A stretch of 39,764 nt of DNA from Nitrosomonas sp. (GTDB lineage Bacteria > Pseudomonadota > Gammaproteobacteria > Burkholderiales > Nitrosomonadaceae), in assembly GCA_008015565.1 (NCBI GenBank), contig SSFV01000067.1:1-39764 (forward strand), read 5' to 3'. The notes below the pieces were generated by a model that saw only the letters and a list, made by a program, of their open reading frames with translations, did not search any database and was not told where the DNA came from. The position numbers were made by a program, and so were the translations under genes. This document shows, in pieces, positions 25,457-34,220 of this stretch. Each line of letters opens with the position of its first letter. The stretch's first letter is position 1.

Positions 25457-26770
25457 ATGGCTATGATTCCTATCCAGCACTTTGTAGCCCGACGTCAGCG
25501 GCTAGCTGAGAAAATGCAAACGGGCGTGGCCATTATTCCTACTGCGCCCGAACGATTGCGTAATCGCGATGCGCACTATCCTTATCGATTTGACAGTTAT
25601 TTTTATTATTTAACGGGTTTCCCCGAACCCGAGGCCGTGCTCCTGATCGTTGCTGCGGGTGATAAGAGTGCAGCAAAGCATATTTTATTTTGCCGTGATA
25701 AAGATATCGAGCGAGAGATCTGGGATGGGTTTCGTTATGGGCCTGAGGCTGCGAAGGAAGTTTTCGGTTTCGACGAAACTCATTCAATTGCTAAGCTGGA
25801 TGAATTCATGCCACAACTATTGACTGACCAAGTAGCTATTTATAGTGCGTTTGGCCATGACCAAATATGGGATCAGCGTATTGCAGGATGGTTAAACCGG
25901 GTGCGGCAATTGGCTCGAACCGGTGTAGCCGCTCCGGGAGAAATCCGTGATTACCGGGTATTGCTTGACGAAATGCGGTTGATCAAGGAAATGGAAGAAT
26001 TGCAGATCATGCAACGGGCTGCAGACATTTCTGCTTTTGCGCATCAACGGGCAATGCAGGTTACTCGGCCAGATATGTACGAATATGAAGTCGAAGCCGA
26101 ATTACTGTACACTTTTTTTCGCCACGGCGCGCAGTCGCCAGCCTATGCATCGATTGTTGCGGGCGGCGCTAATGCATGTGTGCTACATTATGTGCAAAAC
26201 GATACCAGGCTGAAGTCAGGTGACTTGATATTGATTGATGCGGGATGCGAGCTTGATGGCTATGCATCCGATATTACACGCACATTCCCGGTTAATGGAA
26301 AATTTACAGCGGCACAAAGAGATGTCTACCAATTGGTTCTCGCTGCACAGGTAGCGGCTATTTCTCAGGTCAAGTCCGGCAATAATTGGAATGATCCGCA
26401 TCAGGCGGCATTACAGGTATTAGCGCAAGGATTCATTGATTTGGGATTATGCCAAGGCAGCGTGGATGCCGTGATTGAATCTGAAAATTACAAACGTTTT
26501 TATATGCATCGAACCGGCCACTGGCTAGGAATGGATGTGCATGATGTCGGTGAATACAAGCAAAATAGCGAGTGGCGCTTATTGCAGCCAGGTATGGTAT
26601 TGACGGTTGAACCAGGGTGCTATATTCGTGCGGCGGATGATATTGCGGAACATTTTTGGAATATCGGTATACGAATAGAAGACGATGTTGCTGTCACGCA
26701 AACCGGTCATGAAGTTTTGACCACGGCCGCACCCAAAACAATTGCTGAAATAGAGGAGTTGATGTTATGA
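25457..26770 (+). CDS. pepP: Xaa-Pro aminopeptidase PepP
   Basis: A cytoplasmic metallo-aminopeptidase that removes N-terminal residues before Pro. Its length (437 aa) is the same as in the family. The N-terminal AMP_N domain (1-130) has FDSYFYYLTGFPEP. The pita-bread catalytic domain shows all five metal-ligand regions: DAGCELDGYASDITRTFP (two Asp), HRTGHWLGMDVHD (His), TVEPGCYI (Glu) and GIRIEDDVAVT (Glu). An AAGG site lies 7 nt before the ATG. It sits 2 nt behind murU and overlaps the next small membrane-protein gene by 4 nt, so the genes form one operon (amgK-murU-pepP-orf). In many Proteobacteria pepP is next to ubiH, but not here. Confidence 0.96.
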   Translation: MAMIPIQHFVARRQRLAEKMQTGVAIIPTAPERLRNRDAHYPYRFDSYFYYLTGFPEPEAVLLIVAAGDKSAAKHILFCRDKDIEREIWDGFRYGPEAAKEVFGFDETHSIAKLDEFMPQLLTDQVAIYSAFGHDQIWDQRIAGWLNRVRQLARTGVAAPGEIRDYRVLLDEMRLIKEMEELQIMQRAADISAFAHQRAMQVTRPDMYEYEVEAELLYTFFRHGAQSPAYASIVAGGANACVLHYVQNDTRLKSGDLILIDAGCELDGYASDITRTFPVNGKFTAAQRDVYQLVLAAQVAAISQVKSGNNWNDPHQAALQVLAQGFIDLGLCQGSVDAVIESENYKRFYMHRTGHWLGMDVHDVGEYKQNSEWRLLQPGMVLTVEPGCYIRAADDIAEHFWNIGIRIEDDVAVTQTGHEVLTTAAPKTIAEIEELML

Positions 26771-27132
26771 ACGACGAACAAAAGAAAATCGTTATCAGCA
26801 GAATTTCTGAATTCCACCAGAATGAATCGGGAGATTATCAACGCGTTCCGGTGTCGCCAGTCAATCGCTGGATAACTTATGCAATGCTGATTCCGGTTAT
26901 TGTTGTCCTGGTGCTTATCGGTGTTTTCTTTTTCGCCGCATTCCTTGCGTTATTGGCGGTTGCTATTGCAGTCCTTGGCGTACGATTTTGGTGGTTGCGC
27001 AGAAAATATACGCATGCCATGCAAGAGTACGGCAATTCCAAACAACATGCGAACGCTGATCAGGAAATCATCATAGAAGATGCACAAGTTATTGAGGAAA
27101 CGGAGGTTTATAGAAAAGCCTCAAAAAAATAG
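26767..27132 (+). CDS. Small inner-membrane protein of unknown function
   Basis: A 121-residue protein that begins with ATGA overlapping the pepP stop, so it is translationally coupled. The soluble N-terminus (residues 1-35) is followed by one long hydrophobic region, probably two close helices (about 38-80: AMLIPVIVVLVLIGVFFFAA and FLALLAVAIAVLG). A basic stretch (WWLRRKY) and an acidic C-terminal tail with EEIIIED-like composition follow. I recognise no family. Orientation by the positive-inside rule suggests that the tail is cytoplasmic. Operon context with peptidoglycan recycling and peptidase genes does not give a function. Confidence 0.75.
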   Translation: MNDEQKKIVISRISEFHQNESGDYQRVPVSPVNRWITYAMLIPVIVVLVLIGVFFFAAFLALLAVAIAVLGVRFWWLRRKYTHAMQEYGNSKQHANADQEIIIEDAQVIEETEVYRKASKK

Positions 27133-27248
27133 AATAACAAAATTGTTTTCTGTAACTTTATCTGAAAATAAAAACAGGAGAAAGCTATTGATTGTATCGA
27201 TGTTCCTTGGAAACTTAAAATTACCACAGATCTTTTTCTCTCTAAGCC

Positions 27249-28616
27249 ATGCTTTCAATTAACCCAGCAAACGGTGAAATCCTGCAATCCTTTTCCACAT
27301 GGCAGGATGAGCAAATCGACGCAGTATTAAATCAGGTTGCATCTGCACAAGCCAGTTGGGCCGGACTTGGTTTTTCGCAGAAGTCACAGTACCTGCGCAA
27401 CCTTGCGCAAGTATTTCGTCAAAATATCGCTGATTATTCCAATCTAATTACCGCCGAGATGGGAAAATTGCTGAAAGAAGCTAGAGCGGAAATCGAAAAA
27501 TGTGCGCTTGGCTGTGATTACTATGCAGACCATGCAGAATTGTTTTTACGCGATGAGATTATCGCATCGGATGCTAGCCGCAGTTTGGTAACTTATCAGC
27601 CATTAGGTACTCTGCTATGTATCATGCCGTGGAATTTTCCTTTCTGGCAATTAATCCGTGCTGCAGCCCCCGCAATGATGGCAGGAAATACCGTTGTTTT
27701 GAAGCATGCTTCGAATGTTCCACGATGTGCGCTGGCATTGGAACAAGCATTTCAAAAAGCCGGCTTCCCCGCCAACACATTTCGAACCTTAATGATTACG
27801 GCCGGTCAAGCTGAAACAGTGATTGCCGATAAGCGAATCGCTGCCGTCACGTTAACCGGTAGTAGTTCAGCAGGACGGCGGGTGGCTGCAATAGCCGGAC
27901 AGCACTTAAAAAAGTGTGTGCTGGAGTTGGGGGGGTCGGATCCTTTCATCGTGCTCGACGATGCGGATCTGGAACTCGCAACAAAACAAGCACTCTCAGC
28001 ACGTTTCCAAAATATGGGGCAAAGTTGCATTGCTGCTAAACGCTTTATCGTCACGGATAAGATCGCTGATGCTTTTGTCGAACGCTTCAGAACGCTCGTA
28101 AGCGAACTTAATACTGGCGACCCTAATAACGATTCGACCAATATTGCTCCGATGGCACGTGACGATTTGCGTACTCAATTACATTCGCAAGTTGAAAAAA
28201 GCTTGTCAATGGGTGCAAAACTGATAATTGGCGGGTCATTTATGGGTACGCAGGGCGCTTATTACATGCCAACGATTCTGGATAATGTGCAACCGGGCAT
28301 GCCAGCTTTTGATGAGGAATTATTCGGTCCTGTGGCAGCAATCATACGGGTAAAAAATCTTGAAGAAGCGATTCAATTGGCCAATCTTACCAATTTTGGC
28401 TTGGGTGGCAGCCTATGGACACGCGATACAACGCGTGGCGAATTATTAGCGCGGCAAATTCATGCAGGGTGTGTTTTTGTGAATGGCATGGTGAAAAGTG
28501 ACCCGCGTTTGCCTTTTGGCGGAATTAAAGAATCAGGCTATGGTAGAGAATTGTCCTATCATGGCATTCGTGAATTTGTGAATATTAAGACGTTGTGGAT
28601 AAAAGATAACGAATAG
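27249..28616 (+). CDS. NAD-dependent succinate-semialdehyde dehydrogenase-like ALDH
   Basis: An aldehyde dehydrogenase (455 aa) closest to the YneI/Sad group, which oxidises succinate semialdehyde to succinate with NAD+. Visible: the start LSINPANGEIL, the cofactor region MPWNFPFWQ, the general-base region LELGGSDPFIVLDDADL, catalytic C260 in GQSCIAAKRF, ELFGPVAAII and the C-terminal LPFGGIKESGYGRE. The lack of a longer N-terminus, compared with the 480-residue GabD proteins, fits YneI. The ribosome-binding site before the ATG is weak. It stands 117 nt after the pepP operon and 125 nt before apt, and no gab genes are close, so the substrate remains an inference. Confidence 0.9.
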   Translation: MLSINPANGEILQSFSTWQDEQIDAVLNQVASAQASWAGLGFSQKSQYLRNLAQVFRQNIADYSNLITAEMGKLLKEARAEIEKCALGCDYYADHAELFLRDEIIASDASRSLVTYQPLGTLLCIMPWNFPFWQLIRAAAPAMMAGNTVVLKHASNVPRCALALEQAFQKAGFPANTFRTLMITAGQAETVIADKRIAAVTLTGSSSAGRRVAAIAGQHLKKCVLELGGSDPFIVLDDADLELATKQALSARFQNMGQSCIAAKRFIVTDKIADAFVERFRTLVSELNTGDPNNDSTNIAPMARDDLRTQLHSQVEKSLSMGAKLIIGGSFMGTQGAYYMPTILDNVQPGMPAFDEELFGPVAAIIRVKNLEEAIQLANLTNFGLGGSLWTRDTTRGELLARQIHAGCVFVNGMVKSDPRLPFGGIKESGYGRELSYHGIREFVNIKTLWIKDNE

Positions 28617-28741
28617 TTGTTAAATGTCAGCAAAAATATTAACTTACCGGAATTATAAGACCATTGAGTTCTTATCAGTTCGAGCAAAATAACATTCTCT
28701 TTTGGAGCGCTTGCCGGATTCCAGTTGCATTGTAGAAAATT

Positions 28742-29269
28742 ATGCCTATCAAATCACGTATCAGAGTTGTCCCGCATTATCCTAAGAAAGGTGTAATGTT
28801 TCGCGACATTACCACTTTATTGAAAGATCCAATAGGATTTCGCATTACCATTCATGAACTTGTTAATCGCTACGTTGATGCCAGAATTGACCGGGTAGCC
28901 GGAATCGAGGCGCGTGGCTTTATTATTGGCGCAGCGCTAGCTTTTCAATTGGGTGTCGGATTTGTACCTATTCGTAAAAAAGGGAAATTGCCTGCTGAGA
29001 CGATTGGGCATGATTATCAACTGGAGTACGGCTCAGATCGTATCGAGATGCATGTCGATGCCATTTCAAAAGAGGATCGCATTTTGCTGGTTGATGATTT
29101 GATTGCAACTGGCGGCACTGCGGAGGCTGCCGTCCATTTGATTGAAAGCATGGGGGGCGTAGTCGTTGAGTGTTGTTTTGTGATCGATTTACCTGACTTG
29201 GGCGGCCATAAACGTTTGGAGAAACTGGGTAAAAAAGTATTTGCGTTATGTGAATTCTCTGGTGATTAG
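28742..29269 (+). CDS. apt: Adenine phosphoribosyltransferase
   Basis: A purine-salvage enzyme that makes AMP from adenine and PRPP. The 175-residue protein aligns end to end with the family: [15 protein letters not shown] near the N-terminus, [24 protein letters not shown] (flexible loop), [12 protein letters not shown] and the PRPP-binding loop [15 protein letters not shown]. No strong ribosome-binding site precedes the ATG. It is convergent with the c-di-GMP regulator gene (end at 29306), with only 36 nt between the stops and no clear intrinsic terminator. Confidence 0.97.
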   Translation: MPIKSRIRVVPHYPKKGVMFRDITTLLKDPIGFRITIHELVNRYVDARIDRVAGIEARGFIIGAALAFQLGVGFVPIRKKGKLPAETIGHDYQLEYGSDRIEMHVDAISKEDRILLVDDLIATGGTAEAAVHLIESMGGVVVECCFVIDLPDLGGHKRLEKLGKKVFALCEFSGD

Positions 29270-29305
29270 GATGGTTGTGTTAGCTGAGGTCAGATTGGAC
29301 TTATA

Positions 29306-31045
29306 TTACGTTAGGAAGAACTTTTCAACTTGATCGACAGGAAGTGGCTTGCTCAGGAAAAAACCTTGTACCTCGTTACAGGATTTTTTCTTGAGGAAAT
29401 CAAGTTGCGCATTGGTTTCCACGCCTTCTGCCGTTACTTTCATATTCATGCTGCCGGCCATTGCAATAATTGCGGCAGCAATGGCACCATTATCTGAATT
29501 TTGCTCTAAATTTCGAACAAAAGCTTGATCGATTTTAAGTCTGTCGATTGGAAAATTCATTAATCTGCTTAAACTTGAATAACCTGTTCCAAAATCGTCA
29601 ATTGCTAATTGAACGCCTACCTGCTTTAATTGATTCAAAATATCAATTACTAAATCGACATCGTTAATTAATGCGCTTTCTGTTAGTTCTAATTCCAGAA
29701 CTCTAGGATTGAGACCTGTTTCTGCCAAGATGGCAGCAATTTGCGCCGGAAATCCTCTATGGAGAAGTTGAACTGCAGAGACATTGACAGCAATACGATC
29801 TAGGGGAATGCCACGGCTACACCATATATTAGCTTGACTACACGCTTTACGCAGTACCCATTCGCCTATATGGATAATTAACCCGGTTTCTTCTGCTAAT
29901 GGGATAAATTCAGCGGGAGAAATTACTCCTAAGTCTCTGTTTTCCCACCTTAAGAGAACTTCTAAACCGTTAAACGTTCCTTTGTTAATATCTAACTGCG
30001 GTTGATAATGAAGCTGGAATTCATTTCGTTCGATGGCCTTTCGCAAATGGTTTTCCATCGTGAGCTTCCGAACTGCCATCTCCATCATGTAATTGGAAAA
30101 ATAGCAATACATATTGCCACCCGAACGTTTTGCATAATACATAGCTAGGTCAGCATTTTTCAGTAAATCTTCTGCAGTTAATCCATCATCCGGATAAATA
30201 GCAATACCAATACTGGTTGTTGTCGTGAGTTCATGTTCTCCAAACACAAGAGGTTGAGCCAGATTATCCCGGATACGATCTGCTACAATTGCCGCATCTT
30301 CGTTACGCTCGATTAAGGATAGTAGCGCTGTAAACTCATCACCTCCTAAGCGTGCGAGTGAGATGCTATTTTGGTTGATTCCGGCTTGCATGACGGTATC
30401 GCTTGTTCGAATACTTTTGCGTAACCGTTCGCTTGTTGCTTTAAGTACGAGATCACCTAAATGATGGCCTAGTGTATCATTGATCCGTTTAAAGCCATCA
30501 AGATCAAGAAACAGTACACCTAACTTTAATTTCTTTCTCTGTGCCAACGCAATCATTTGTTGTAAATTTTCTTGAAAAAAATGACGGTTAGGAAGTTCAG
30601 TAAGATCATCAAAGTAAGCCATATGATGTAAACGTTGCTCGCTTTGCAGTAATTGCTGAGTTGTGTAGCTGCCTTTCAGCATATACCTTACTCTGTGACT
30701 GAGTAATGGAATATTGATTGGTTTCGTAATGAAATCGGTTGCCCCGACTTCATAAGCATGGTTAATGGATTCTAAATCTTCTAATCCAGTCATCATGAGA
30801 ATTGGAATATGCCTACCATCCGGCAGGCTGCGTATTTCTGAACATGTCATGTATCCATCCATTCCTTGAGGCATCATGACATCTAGCAAAATTGCATCGA
30901 CTTTCTTTTCTTTGAATAGTTGCAGACCCTCTTCGCCACTTGAAGCTTCAATAATATTTAGACCGGCTGTTTGCAATGTTTTACTAACTACCAATCGAAT
31001 AAGTGGATCATCGTCAATAATAATGACCGTGGAGTGTTGAGACAT
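29306..31045 (-). CDS. Response regulator with REC-GGDEF-EAL (c-di-GMP turnover)
   Basis: A 579-residue regulator. The REC domain (8-120) has D11-D13, phospho-acceptor D55 (LLDVMMP) and K108 (TKP). The GGDEF domain (about 140-310) keeps GGDEF at 234-238, and no RxxD inhibitory I-site is visible before it. The EAL domain (about 325-570) has E362-V-L instead of EAL, with VNVSAVQL, ELTESALIND, IDDFGTGYSSL, KIDQAFV and AEGVETNAQ all present. Both catalytic sites look intact, so it could make and degrade c-di-GMP under phosphorylation control. The ATG at 31045 (MSQHSTVIIIDDD) is preferred over an upstream start that would add 44 unconserved residues inside the kinase gene. It begins 1 nt after the hybrid kinase stop, so the two are translationally coupled. 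Confidence 0.95.
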   Translation of the reverse strand: MSQHSTVIIIDDDPLIRLVVSKTLQTAGLNIIEASSGEEGLQLFKEKKVDAILLDVMMPQGMDGYMTCSEIRSLPDGRHIPILMMTGLEDLESINHAYEVGATDFITKPINIPLLSHRVRYMLKGSYTTQQLLQSEQRLHHMAYFDDLTELPNRHFFQENLQQMIALAQRKKLKLGVLFLDLDGFKRINDTLGHHLGDLVLKATSERLRKSIRTSDTVMQAGINQNSISLARLGGDEFTALLSLIERNEDAAIVADRIRDNLAQPLVFGEHELTTTTSIGIAIYPDDGLTAEDLLKNADLAMYYAKRSGGNMYCYFSNYMMEMAVRKLTMENHLRKAIERNEFQLHYQPQLDINKGTFNGLEVLLRWENRDLGVISPAEFIPLAEETGLIIHIGEWVLRKACSQANIWCSRGIPLDRIAVNVSAVQLLHRGFPAQIAAILAETGLNPRVLELELTESALINDVDLVIDILNQLKQVGVQLAIDDFGTGYSSLSRLMNFPIDRLKIDQAFVRNLEQNSDNGAIAAAIIAMAGSMNMKVTAEGVETNAQLDFLKKKSCNEVQGFFLSKPLPVDQVEKFFLT

Positions 31046-31046
31046 G

Positions 31047-33857
31047 TCAATGCATTCCCGTTTGGATTGAAGATGAATCAAGATAGGCTTGTAATACGAT
31101 ACAGGTTTGTGCAAATTTCTGCTGAATTGCGATAAGCGCTTGACCTGAAGCATCATAGCTCTGGTTGCGGGCATCATTTTCCACAGTGCGGCAAAGTTCA
31201 GCTAAACCATGAGCACCGACCTGGCTGCTGCTGGATTTAAGGGTGTGAGATGCCATGCGGATCGCCTTAAAATCACCTATACTCCATGCTTGTTCAAGCG
31301 TTTGTATAAGTTTTCCAGAGTTGTCGAGATAGGTTTTAATTACTTGCTTCAGTAATTCGCTTCCATAATCGGCTTCAAGAGAGCGAATAGGCGCTAACGC
31401 ATCTGGATCAATAGTTGTTTCGTTCACTTGCTTTTTTTCCGGTGTGGCAGTGGCGGAATTGGTAGCTGATTTTTGCGAATGATTCAGCCATGACTGGATC
31501 ATATTTAATAAATCTTTTGCTTTGATTGGCTTGCTAAGATAGTCATCCATGCCCGCAGACAAACATTTTTCGCGGTCGCCTTCAATCGCATTGGCTGTTA
31601 GTGCAATGATTGGAAAATAGGGGATCACCCCAGCTTTCTGATAATGCCGGATTTCACTTGTTGCTTCATATCCATCCATTTCAGGCATCATGCAATCCAT
31701 TAATACTAGGTCATAGGTTTTTCTTTTTACCGCTTCTATAGCTTCTAAACCATTATGAGCTACTTCAATAGAACAACCGAAGTTGCGCAACATTCCGATT
31801 ACAACCTCCTGATTAACTGGGTTATCTTCAGCAAGCAAGAGTTGAGCGTTCAGTTTATTAGATGTTGCGGTAAAAGTATTTTGATTTTCCATTTCAATTG
31901 GAGATTCATTCATTTTTCCCATACTTGAAACTCGCGCTTTCAAGAAACATTGATACAGATCTTTTTTCCGGATGGGTTTCGTTAAATATACAATAAACCC
32001 GGTTTTCTTGGCTTCAGCTGCTTCATCCTTAAAATGTGTGGAAGTTAGCATAATTAAAGGCATTTTCGCGATTGCAGGATCGGCTTTAATTTGTTTGCCT
32101 AATTCTAACCCATTCATATTGGCCATCTTCATGTCAATAAGCGCAAGATCATAGGCTTTATTATTCAATGCAGCTTCTTTTAATTTCTTAAGGGCTTTTG
32201 ATCCACTCGGAACAGTATCAACTTGCATATCCCAAGATTGTGCATAGGAACTTAGGATATCCCGGCTCGTACTATTATCTTCAACGATCAAGAGTTTAAT
32301 TCCGGCTAATTCTGAAGCAATGGCTTTTATTTTTCTTGATTCGATTCGTTCTGTTCCAACCTGAAACGGTAGGGCAAATGAGAAAGTGGCTCCTTCACCA
32401 AGGCGGCTTTTTACAGTAATTCCTCGTCCACCCATTAACTCAACCAATTGTTTCGATATGGCTAAACCTAATCCTGTTCCACCATATTTGCGGGTAGTGG
32501 ATCCATCTGCTTGTGAAAAAGCTTGGAATAAGCGTGGCAGTATGGAATCACTGATACCGATACCGGTATCACTTACACTAAACCTCACCCACATTGTTTG
32601 AGTGTTTTCAGTTTCAATGAGATTATTTAGATTATTTTCTAAACTCACATCGATAATAATCTCTCCGTCTTCGGTAAATTTGATTGCATTTCCTATCAAA
32701 TTTCCAAGAACTTGCCTAATTCTTGTTGGATCACCATTAACCCATTCCGCTATATTAGGTGCGATTCGATAGTTTAATTCAAGTTGTTTGCTATGCGCAC
32801 GTTCAGAAAAAAATTCAATAACATCCTCAATTGATTTGTGTAAATCAAAATCAATGTGTTCCAGCTCGAACCGGCCCGCTTCAATTTTAGAAAAATCAAG
32901 AATATCGTTAATGATTGAAAGCAATGATTCTCCAGAGTTATGCAATATATTAATGAGATGGAGTTGCCGCGCGTTTAATGGTGTATCTAATAATAGTTCC
33001 GCCATTCCCAATACACCATTCATAGGTGTTCGGATTTCGTGGCTCATGGCAGCAAGAAATTGTGATTTGGCTTGATTAGCGGCTTCAGCGGCTTCTTTTG
33101 CGTGTCTTAGTTCGACAGTGCGTGCTTCAATTTTTTGTTCAAGATCGCTATGATATTGTACAAGCTCTTGATCTCTTTGTTGTATTTGCTCAAGCATACT
33201 ATTAAAAGCATCTACCAAAGCGCCAACTTCGTCATTCTCACTGTGTTTTGTAACGCGGAAAGCATAATCTCTGGAATGCGAGACTTTTTGAGCTGTAGTG
33301 GATAAATCAAAAATTGGTTGAATTACTTTTGATGCTAAACGGCGAGCCAAGAACGTAGCGATAAGGAAAGTTATCAAAACCGATAGTGCTGAAATAATGA
33401 GATTTAGCGCAAGTTGTACCCACATTGCTCCCAATGCATAGCGTATTTCCAAGCTGCCGACGTGTTCTTCACCGGCAATCACCGGTTGTGTTACATGCAT
33501 ATCTTGAAAAGGGAGCCATGCAGGAAGCCATATTTGTTCTTCATTATAAATATTAGCGATTTCATGTCCATCTGGAGTTATTAACGATGCTTTAGAAATC
33601 GAGGGAATTTGGCGAAGTGAATTTAATGTTTCTTGTGCACTTTTGTTGTCAAGGAAAGCTAATGAAGCCTGCGAATTACTTGCTGTTACACGCGCTAAAC
33701 CTTTTAATTGGTCTTCAGCAATGATGAGTGAGCTTCTTACCTCATTGATAGCGAGTAAGACAAAAACTAACAACATCGAACTTGCCAAGCTTATTAAAAT
33801 TATCATTAATATCTTGTCTGCAATGGAGCGATTATTACCTGAAGTTTTGTCTGTCAT
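31047..33857 (-). CDS. CHASE8-HAMP hybrid histidine kinase with two REC domains and HPt (BarA-like)
   Basis: A 936-residue inner-membrane kinase. TM1 is at about 15-37. The periplasmic sensor (about 45-140) resembles the CHASE8 domain of Yfi[20 protein letters not shown], then [22 protein letters not shown]2 is at about 148-170, HAMP at 171-225 and a coiled coil at 225-265. HisKA has H273 in [15 protein letters not shown], and the ATPase (about 370-500) shows N390, the G1 box SDTGIGI and the G2 box [15 protein letters not shown]1 has D575, REC2 D721, and the HPt has H871 in [14 protein letters not shown]. All phosphorelay residues are present. It is coupled to the REC-GGDEF-EAL gene and lies downstream of the receptor-YfiR genes on the same strand, with a 363-nt spacer. 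Confidence 0.93.
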   Translation of the reverse strand: MTDKTSGNNRSIADKILMIILISLASSMLLVFVLLAINEVRSSLIIAEDQLKGLARVTASNSQASLAFLDNKSAQETLNSLRQIPSISKASLITPDGHEIANIYNEEQIWLPAWLPFQDMHVTQPVIAGEEHVGSLEIRYALGAMWVQLALNLIISALSVLITFLIATFLARRLASKVIQPIFDLSTTAQKVSHSRDYAFRVTKHSENDEVGALVDAFNSMLEQIQQRDQELVQYHSDLEQKIEARTVELRHAKEAAEAANQAKSQFLAAMSHEIRTPMNGVLGMAELLLDTPLNARQLHLINILHNSGESLLSIINDILDFSKIEAGRFELEHIDFDLHKSIEDVIEFFSERAHSKQLELNYRIAPNIAEWVNGDPTRIRQVLGNLIGNAIKFTEDGEIIIDVSLENNLNNLIETENTQTMWVRFSVSDTGIGISDSILPRLFQAFSQADGSTTRKYGGTGLGLAISKQLVELMGGRGITVKSRLGEGATFSFALPFQVGTERIESRKIKAIASELAGIKLLIVEDNSTSRDILSSYAQSWDMQVDTVPSGSKALKKLKEAALNNKAYDLALIDMKMANMNGLELGKQIKADPAIAKMPLIMLTSTHFKDEAAEAKKTGFIVYLTKPIRKKDLYQCFLKARVSSMGKMNESPIEMENQNTFTATSNKLNAQLLLAEDNPVNQEVVIGMLRNFGCSIEVAHNGLEAIEAVKRKTYDLVLMDCMMPEMDGYEATSEIRHYQKAGVIPYFPIIALTANAIEGDREKCLSAGMDDYLSKPIKAKDLLNMIQSWLNHSQKSATNSATATPEKKQVNETTIDPDALAPIRSLEADYGSELLKQVIKTYLDNSGKLIQTLEQAWSIGDFKAIRMASHTLKSSSSQVGAHGLAELCRTVENDARNQSYDASGQALIAIQQKFAQTCIVLQAYLDSSSIQTGMH

Positions 33858-34021
33858 TGCTTGTGTCGATGAAATTATTCGGTTGGATTTTTTGCTCGTT
33901 CAATTCCGGATGAATTTTAGTAATCGTATATTTAATTTAAAGCAGGTTACCGGCTGCGCTGAAGTTTAGCGGCGATTTTTACTTAGTATCATTCAATAAT
34001 ACAATTATGCTATTCATATCA

Positions 34022-34041
34022 AGTAATTCTTGCAAATTACT
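34022..34041. repeat. Perfect 7-bp inverted repeat upstream of hybrid kinase
   Basis: AGTAATT, spacer CTTGCA, AATTACT. It lies about 165 nt upstream of the kinase start. It shares the half-site AATTAC with the dyad at 34131-34148. Possible operator; not followed by T-runs. Confidence 0.35.
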
Positions 34042-34130
34042 GACAACGAGTATCGGCCTGTTTTGGGCAATCTTGAGTTGCGCAGGAACACCTCCAATAC
34101 ACTTTTAACTTGATATGAAAACGTAAACAG

Positions 34131-34148
34131 AATTACTTTTAGGTAATT
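34131..34148. repeat. 6-bp inverted repeat with shared half-site
   Basis: AATTAC, spacer TTTTAG, GTAATT. The same half-site as at 34022-34041 but with the arms in the opposite order and the same 6-nt spacer. It lies 73-90 nt downstream of the end of the receptor gene at 34221. Confidence 0.3.
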
Positions 34149-34220
34149 ATTATGATTACTAACCACTAGATTAGCAGCGGTTAGAGTCATTGAGTCAAAT
34201 TAGTAACGCGGTAGAATCGA

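Larger units (their letters stand above)
33858..34220. other. Spacer between receptor operon and hybrid kinase gene
   Basis: 363 AT-rich bases between two minus-strand operons. It probably holds the promoter of the hybrid kinase gene and contains several inverted repeats (34022-34041, 34131-34148, and CTAACC/GGTTAG at 34159-34184). No T-run-based terminator for the receptor operon and no credible ORF on either strand were seen. Confidence 0.45.

Noticed and set aside
27080-27262. Plus-strand ORF of 60 codons between the membrane protein and the aldehyde dehydrogenase
   Set aside because: It overlaps the end of the upstream gene in another frame and shows no family features.
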